NCBI RefSeq assembly: GCF_022213955.1
Contig: NZ_JAKNTW010000001.1
Location: 1,012,080-1,076,079, forward strand
DNA: 64,000 nucleotides
Source of the DNA: Dolomitihabitans soli
Lineage (GTDB): Bacteria > Actinomycetota > Actinomycetes > Streptosporangiales > Streptosporangiaceae
Direction of reading: 5' to 3'
Within the stretch, counting starts at the first letter, position 1. Each line of letters begins with the position of its first letter. Below are positions 59,619 through 64,000 of this stretch, in pieces. A program made the position numbers and the translations under genes. The notes below the pieces were generated by a model that worked only from the letters and a program-made list of their open reading frames with translations, made no database searches and was not told the origin of the DNA.

Positions 59619-62048
59619 ATGACTGACTACTCACGCAGGGCCGTCCTCGGGACGAGCCTCGGCGCGGCGGCCGGGTCGCTGCTGGTCGCCGGCGTCGGCG
59701 CGGAGGGCGCGCTGGCCGCGAGCTCCGCCGGGTACGGCGCGCCGGGCGCCAACCCGCTGAAGCTCTGGTACAACCGTCCCGCCGAGCAGTGGCTGGAAGC
59801 CCTCCCCGTGGGCTGCGGGCGGCTGGGCGCGATGGTGTTCGGCGGCGTGGCGACCGAGCGGCTGCAACTCAACGAGGACAGCGTGTGGGGCGGCGGGCCG
59901 CACGTCTACGACCCGCCCGACGCGCTGGCGGCGCTGCCCGAGATCAGGAAGCTGGTCTGGGAGGAGAAGTGGAAGGCCGCGCAGAACCTCGCCGATGAGA
60001 AGTTCATGGGCCGGCCCACCGAGCAGGCGCCCTACCAGGTGCTCGGCGACCTCGCGCTGACCTTCCCCGGCGCCGGCGAGTTCACCGAGTACCGCCGCGA
60101 GCTCGACCTGACCCAGGCGGTCAGCACGGTGAGTTACCTGAGCGGCGGCGTCCGGCACTCCCGCGAGGTGTTCGCCAGCAAGCCCGACCAGGTGATCGTG
60201 GTCCGGCTGACGGCGGACAAGCCGGGCTCGGTGTCCTTCGAGGCCGCGTTCGCCAGCCCGCAGAGCTCCGCCGCAGTGGTGGTGGACAAGAGCACGATCG
60301 CGCTCAACGGGATCAGCGGCGAGTGGCAGGGACGGCCGGGCGCGGTCAGGTTCCAGGCGCTCGCCCGCGCCGAGGCCAAGGGCGGCGAGGTCCGCACGGA
60401 CGCCGGCAAGCTGATCGTCGAGGGCGCCGACTCGGTGACCGTGCTGATCTCCATGGGCACGAGCTACCGTGACTTCAAGGACGTCGGCGGCGACCCGGCG
60501 AAGGTGGCGGACAAGCACCTCACGCGTGCGTCCGGCCGGCCGTACGAGGTGCTGCGGCGCACCCACGTACGCGACTACCAGGAGCTGTTCGGGCGGGTGG
60601 AGATCGACCTCGGCACCTCCGAGGCGGTCGCGCTGCCCACCGACGAGCGGATCGCCAGGAAGCAGCTCGACAGCGACCCGCAACTCGCGGCGTTGTACTT
60701 CCAGTACGGGCGCTACCTGTTGATCTCCAGTTCCCGCTCGCCCGGCCACGCGGCCAACCTGCAGGGCATCTGGAACGATTCGATGAACCCGGCGTGGGAG
60801 TCGAAGTACACCATCAACATCAACGCCGAGATGAACTACTGGCCGGCGGCTCCGACGAACCTGATGGAGTGCTTCGACCCGCTGTTCGACCTGATCGGCG
60901 ACCTCGCGGAGTCCGGCGCGAAGACCGCTCAGACGATGTACGGCGCGGGCGGCTGGGTGGCGCACCACAACACGGACGGCTGGCGCGGCACGGCACCCGT
61001 CGACTTCGCCTTCTACGGCGTGTGGCCGACCGGCGGGGCCTGGCTCTGCACCGTCTTCTGGGAGCGTTACCTCTACACCGGTGACGAGACGGCGCTGCGG
61101 AAGCACTTCCCGATCATCAAGGGCTCCGTCCAGTTCTTCCTCGACACGCTCCAGGTCGATCCCAAGACGAACTACCTGGTCACCAACCCCTCGCACTCGC
61201 CCGAGGTGGGGCACCACGAGGACGGCGACGAGAACGTCAGCATCTGCGCCGGTCCGACGATGGACATGCAGATCCTGCGTGACCTGTTCGCCGCGTTCGA
61301 GGGCGCCTCCGAGGCGCTCGGTGACGACGAGGAGATGCGCGCGAAGGTCGCCGAGGCCAGATCGCGGCTCGCGCCCACCCAGGTCGGGCACCTCGGCCAG
61401 ATCCAGGAGTGGCTGGAGGACTACCGCGGTGACGCCGCGCTGTCGCGCAGCAGGCACATCTCCCACCTGTGGGGGCTGTTCCCGAGCCACCAGATCGACC
61501 CCAGGCTCGCCCCCGAGCTGGCCACGGCCGCACGGCGCACCCTGGAACTGCGTGGCGAGGCCGGCGCCGGCTGGTCGCTCGCCTGGAAGATCAATTTCTG
61601 GGCGCGGCTGCTGGACTCGGTCGAGGCGTACAAGCGGCTGTCCAATCTGCTGATCCCCGCCCGCACCGCGCCCAACATGTTCGACCTGCACCCGCCCTTC
61701 CAGATCGACGGCAACTTCGGCGGCACCTCGGGGATCACCGAGATGCTGCTGCAGAGCCACGGCGACCAGGTCAGCCTGCTGCCCGTGCTGCCCGCCGCAT
61801 GGCCGGCCGGATCGGTCCGCGGGTTGCTGGCCCGTGGCGGGTTCGAGATCTCGCTGGAGTGGCGTGGCGGCGCCGTGCACCGGGGCACCGTCAAGTCAAC
61901 GCTCGGGCGCGAGCTGCGGCTGCGCACCCCCGCGCCCGTCACGGTGACCAGCGGAGGCCATCCGGTCCAGGTCCAGCGTCCGGAGCCGAACGTGGTCGTC
62001 TTCGACACGCGTCGCGGGAGTGACTACGAGATTCGCCCTGGGGCCTGA
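59619..62048 (+). CDS. GH95 alpha-L-fucosidase, Tat-exported
   Basis: An 809-residue glycoside hydrolase of family 95. The N-terminus SRRAVLGTSLGAAAGSLLVAG is a twin-arginine signal. The N-terminal beta-domain (LWYNRPAEQWLEALPVGCG) is followed by the (alpha/alpha)6 barrel with GIWNDSMNPAWESKYTININ (the catalytic Asn pair), PSHSPEVGHHE (catalytic Glu candidate) and FQIDGNFGGTSGITEM (Asp). GH95 enzymes release terminal L-fucose from oligosaccharides, mostly alpha-1,2 linked, by inversion. It closes the fucose operon and would supply fucose outside or at the cell surface for the ABC importer. Confidence 0.92.
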   Translation: MTDYSRRAVLGTSLGAAAGSLLVAGVGAEGALAASSAGYGAPGANPLKLWYNRPAEQWLEALPVGCGRLGAMVFGGVATERLQLNEDSVWGGGPHVYDPPDALAALPEIRKLVWEEKWKAAQNLADEKFMGRPTEQAPYQVLGDLALTFPGAGEFTEYRRELDLTQAVSTVSYLSGGVRHSREVFASKPDQVIVVRLTADKPGSVSFEAAFASPQSSAAVVVDKSTIALNGISGEWQGRPGAVRFQALARAEAKGGEVRTDAGKLIVEGADSVTVLISMGTSYRDFKDVGGDPAKVADKHLTRASGRPYEVLRRTHVRDYQELFGRVEIDLGTSEAVALPTDERIARKQLDSDPQLAALYFQYGRYLLISSSRSPGHAANLQGIWNDSMNPAWESKYTININAEMNYWPAAPTNLMECFDPLFDLIGDLAESGAKTAQTMYGAGGWVAHHNTDGWRGTAPVDFAFYGVWPTGGAWLCTVFWERYLYTGDETALRKHFPIIKGSVQFFLDTLQVDPKTNYLVTNPSHSPEVGHHEDGDENVSICAGPTMDMQILRDLFAAFEGASEALGDDEEMRAKVAEARSRLAPTQVGHLGQIQEWLEDYRGDAALSRSRHISHLWGLFPSHQIDPRLAPELATAARRTLELRGEAGAGWSLAWKINFWARLLDSVEAYKRLSNLLIPARTAPNMFDLHPPFQIDGNFGGTSGITEMLLQSHGDQVSLLPVLPAAWPAGSVRGLLARGGFEISLEWRGGAVHRGTVKSTLGRELRLRTPAPVTVTSGGHPVQVQRPEPNVVVFDTRRGSDYEIRPGA

Positions 62049-62217
62049 CCCCGTTCCCCGGTCCGGGTGGAAACGCCATCCGGATCGGGCCTTCCGGATC
62101 GGGCCAGGCGGCGGGGCACGGGCGGTCTGCGGCCGGCTCGCGGCCTGCCCGGGGCGGCGGCTCCCGTGGGGTGCGCAAGGCGGCGGCCGGCTCGTGGTGG
62201 TCCCCGCCGGGGCGCGG

Positions 62218-62583
62218 TCAGACCTTGCGCCGGGCCCTCGTGCCGTCGGTGCGGATGCGGACGATGGCGCGGGCGGTGAGCAGGGCGATGACGGCGACGA
62301 TCTGGCCGCCGAGGACGATGCGGTTGACGTCGACCGCGGGCTTCCACCGGACATCGCCGTTCTTGATCACGAAGACGCCCGCCGCCGTCGCGCCGAGCCC
62401 GTAGCCGCCGCCGGATCCCTGACCCGCACGCTGGGCCTCCTGCTTGCCGCTGCCTCCGCCACCGCCGCTGGCGACCCGGGCGACGGGGATCACCGTCACG
62501 CCGTCCTCGGTGATCGGCTCCCCGAACACCCGTTTGACCGTCGCGGCGTCCTGTGACTGCTCGACCATCTCCATGACGTCCAT
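62218..62583 (-). CDS. GerW family sporulation protein (YtfJ)
   Basis: A 121-residue protein of the GerW/YtfJ family: EQSQDAATVKRVFGEPITEDGVTVIPVARV at the start, a Gly-rich loop, a beta strand block GLGATAAGVFVIKNGDV, and a hydrophobic C-terminal segment that could sit in the membrane. Family members are linked to spore germination in Bacillus and occur widely in actinomycetes. The ATG at 62583 follows AGGAG by seven bases. It is divergent from the xylanase gene. Confidence 0.88.
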   Translation of the reverse strand: MDVMEMVEQSQDAATVKRVFGEPITEDGVTVIPVARVASGGGGGSGKQEAQRAGQGSGGGYGLGATAAGVFVIKNGDVRWKPAVDVNRIVLGGQIVAVIALLTARAIVRIRTDGTRARRKV

Positions 62584-62643
62584 CGCTGTCTCCTCTTCGC
62601 AGACCTCAGCTGTCTCTACCCACCATGCCTCGATACAGCCGTC

Positions 62644-62744
62644 TGAAAATTTCATATGGGGTCTGATGATTTCAGACACACGAGCTGGCGAAACGACCGG
62701 GAGATATTTCGACAATTGACCCATGTAGTGCGGATAAATACCCT
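62644..62744 (+). promoter_or_regulatory. Promoter/operator region of the GH10 xylanase gene
   Basis: TGAAA-A-TTTCA (62644-62654) and GTCTGA-TGATT-TCAGAC (62661-62677) are two perfect inverted repeats. Downstream, TTGACC (62716-62721) and TACCCT (62739-62744) are spaced 17 bp and fit a -35/-10 promoter pair. Substrate-responsive repressors commonly bind near such promoters in secreted xylanase genes; the repressor here is unknown. Confidence 0.5.
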
Positions 62745-62822
62745 CCGATCAGGCTCAAAAGGGCTGAAATGGTTCGGAAGAGGCGCCCCGCGTTCTGCGG
62801 AAAGTCTCCGGAGGTATCCGTC

Positions 62823-64000
62823 ATGCAGTCACCCCCCATCCGATCCCGGGCCAGAGCCCGCGCGGCGCTCGTCCTGTTCGGGCTGGTCGCCGCCTTCCTG
62901 CTGCCCGCCGGGCCCGCCGACGCCTCGGCGGCGCTCCGCGTGCACGCCGCCGCCCGAGGCAAGTTCATCGGCGCCGCACTCGCCACCGGTCCTCTCGCGA
63001 ACGAGACCTCCTACCGCTCCATCGCCGGGTCGGAGTTCAACCAGATCACCGCCGAGAACGCGATGAAGTGGGACGCCACCGAACCCTCCCAGGGCCAGTT
63101 CAGCTTCTCCGGCGCCGACGCGATCGTCAACTTCGCCACCCAGAACAGCCAGCAGGTGCACGGGCACACGCTCGTCTGGCACAGCCAGACCCCGAGCTGG
63201 GTGCAGGGCCTGGGCGCCACGGCGATGCGCTCGGCGATGCAGAACCACATCAGCCAGGTCGTCGGCCGTTACGCGGACAACCCCGCGGTGGTCTCCTGGG
63301 ACGTCGTCAACGAGGTCTTCGACGACAACGGCAACATGCGCAACTCGTTCTGGTACCAGACGTTGGGGCAGAGCTACATCGCCGACGCCTTCCGGGCCGC
63401 CCGCGCCGCCGACCCCGACGCGCGGCTGTGCATCAACGACTACAACGTCGAGGGCGTCAACGCCAAGAGCACCGCGATGTACAACCTCGTCCAGTCGCTG
63501 CGCGCCCAGGGCGTGCCGGTGGACTGCGTGGGCCTCCAGGGTCACCTGGCCATCCAGTACGGCTTCCCGGGCCAGCTCCAGCAGAACCTGCAGCGCTTCG
63601 CCGACCTGGGCGTCCAGGTGAGGATCACCGAGCTGGACATCCGGATGGAGATGCCCCGCAGCTCCGCCAAGGACACCACGCAGGCCACCTACTACCGCGA
63701 CGTGGTCAACGCCTGCCTGGCGGTCACCCAGTGCGCCGGGGTCACGATCTGGGGCTTCACCGACAAGTACTCCTGGGTCCCCGACACCTTCTCCGGCCAG
63801 GGCGCGGCGTTGATCTACGACGAGAACTACGGGAAGAAACCCGCCTACAACGCGGTGCACGACGCGCTGGCGGGCGGTGGCAGCACCGACACGACGCCGC
63901 CGACGACCCCCGGCACCCCCACCGCCGCCAACCTCACCTCAACCGGAGCCACCCTCACCTGGACCGCCTCCACCGACACCGGCGGCAGCGGCCTCGCCGG
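62823..64000 (+). CDS. Secreted GH10 endo-beta-1,4-xylanase, 3' end beyond window
   Basis: At least 392 residues of an exported GH10 xylanase. Signal peptide with basic start (SRARARAAL) and cleavage near ADASA; catalytic barrel with NQITAENAMKWD, HTLVWHSQTPSW, the acid/base Glu in WDVVNEVFDD, and the nucleophile Glu in RITELDIRM. Then a linker and the first strands of a fibronectin type III domain (DTTPPTTPGTP), cut by the window end. It cleaves xylan chains; a carbohydrate-binding module may follow. AGGTATCC-type sequence precedes the ATG at 62823. Confidence 0.94.
   Translation, partial: MQSPPIRSRARARAALVLFGLVAAFLLPAGPADASAALRVHAAARGKFIGAALATGPLANETSYRSIAGSEFNQITAENAMKWDATEPSQGQFSFSGADAIVNFATQNSQQVHGHTLVWHSQTPSWVQGLGATAMRSAMQNHISQVVGRYADNPAVVSWDVVNEVFDDNGNMRNSFWYQTLGQSYIADAFRAARAADPDARLCINDYNVEGVNAKSTAMYNLVQSLRAQGVPVDCVGLQGHLAIQYGFPGQLQQNLQRFADLGVQVRITELDIRMEMPRSSAKDTTQATYYRDVVNACLAVTQCAGVTIWGFTDKYSWVPDTFSGQGAALIYDENYGKKPAYNAVHDALAGGGSTDTTPPTTPGTPTAANLTSTGATLTWTASTDTGGSGLA

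Overview
The window is high-GC actinomycete chromosome. Codons mostly end in G or C, GTG and TTG starts are common, and stop/start overlaps (ATGA, GTGA) tie genes into operons. A Wbl protein, a SigB/SigF-type sigma factor with partner-switching proteins, a GerW-type sporulation protein and several secreted polymer-degrading enzymes fit a sporulating soil actinomycete, most likely of the Streptosporangiales. No CRISPR array, prophage, rRNA operon or intact insertion sequence was seen. One tRNA gene (Pro, anticodon GGG) is present.

Left part (1-16.9 kb): a peptide/nickel-type ABC transporter sits behind a near-perfect Nur-type nickel operator, so it is probably a nickel importer. Next come a small Smr protein, a methyltransferase fused in frame to a VOC-gene relic, and an organic-acid operon (TRAP-type carrier, CitE-like lyase, CaiB-type CoA-transferase, divergent GntR regulator). 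An amino-sugar locus follows: SSS symporter, nagA, ceramidase-like hydrolase, SIS protein, LacI regulator, AGE epimerase and nagB. Two matching operators flank the LacI gene.

Middle part (17-36.7 kb): a MarR regulator with a strong palindromic operator; a secreted CE1 esterase with two FN3 domains and a CBM2; azlCD with an XRE-cupin regulator; a secreted cutinase close to the Cut190 polyester-hydrolase group; the PTS-dependent dihydroxyacetone kinase dhaKLM; a P450 and an acyltransferase; a DUF4132-like protein beside a 947-aa protein of unknown function; proline degradation (proline dehydrogenase and pruA) with a divergent PucR-type regulator; and a GT4 glycosyltransferase.

Stress-signalling part (36.8-45.5 kb): an apparently normal partner-switching core (STAS, sigma factor, RsbW-like kinase) lies beside a second module. 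In that module the STAS protein, the MEDS-ATPase and the SpoIIE-type phosphatase have all lost residues needed for phosphorylation chemistry. A GAF-ANTAR protein, a Wbl protein and several small membrane proteins complete the region.

Right part (47.2-64 kb), the most interesting: a tightly coupled operon encodes a FadR-type regulator, an aldo/keto reductase of the L-fucose dehydrogenase type, LarA and all its nickel-pincer cofactor factors LarB, LarC and LarE. It diverges from an operon encoding L-fuconate dehydratase, an SDR dehydrogenase, a sugar ABC transporter and a GH95 alpha-L-fucosidase. The same 15-bp operator precedes both operons. This suggests a fucosidase-to-lactate pathway in which a nickel-pincer racemase or epimerase handles an intermediate or the L-lactate end product. 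The window ends inside a secreted GH10 xylanase gene.
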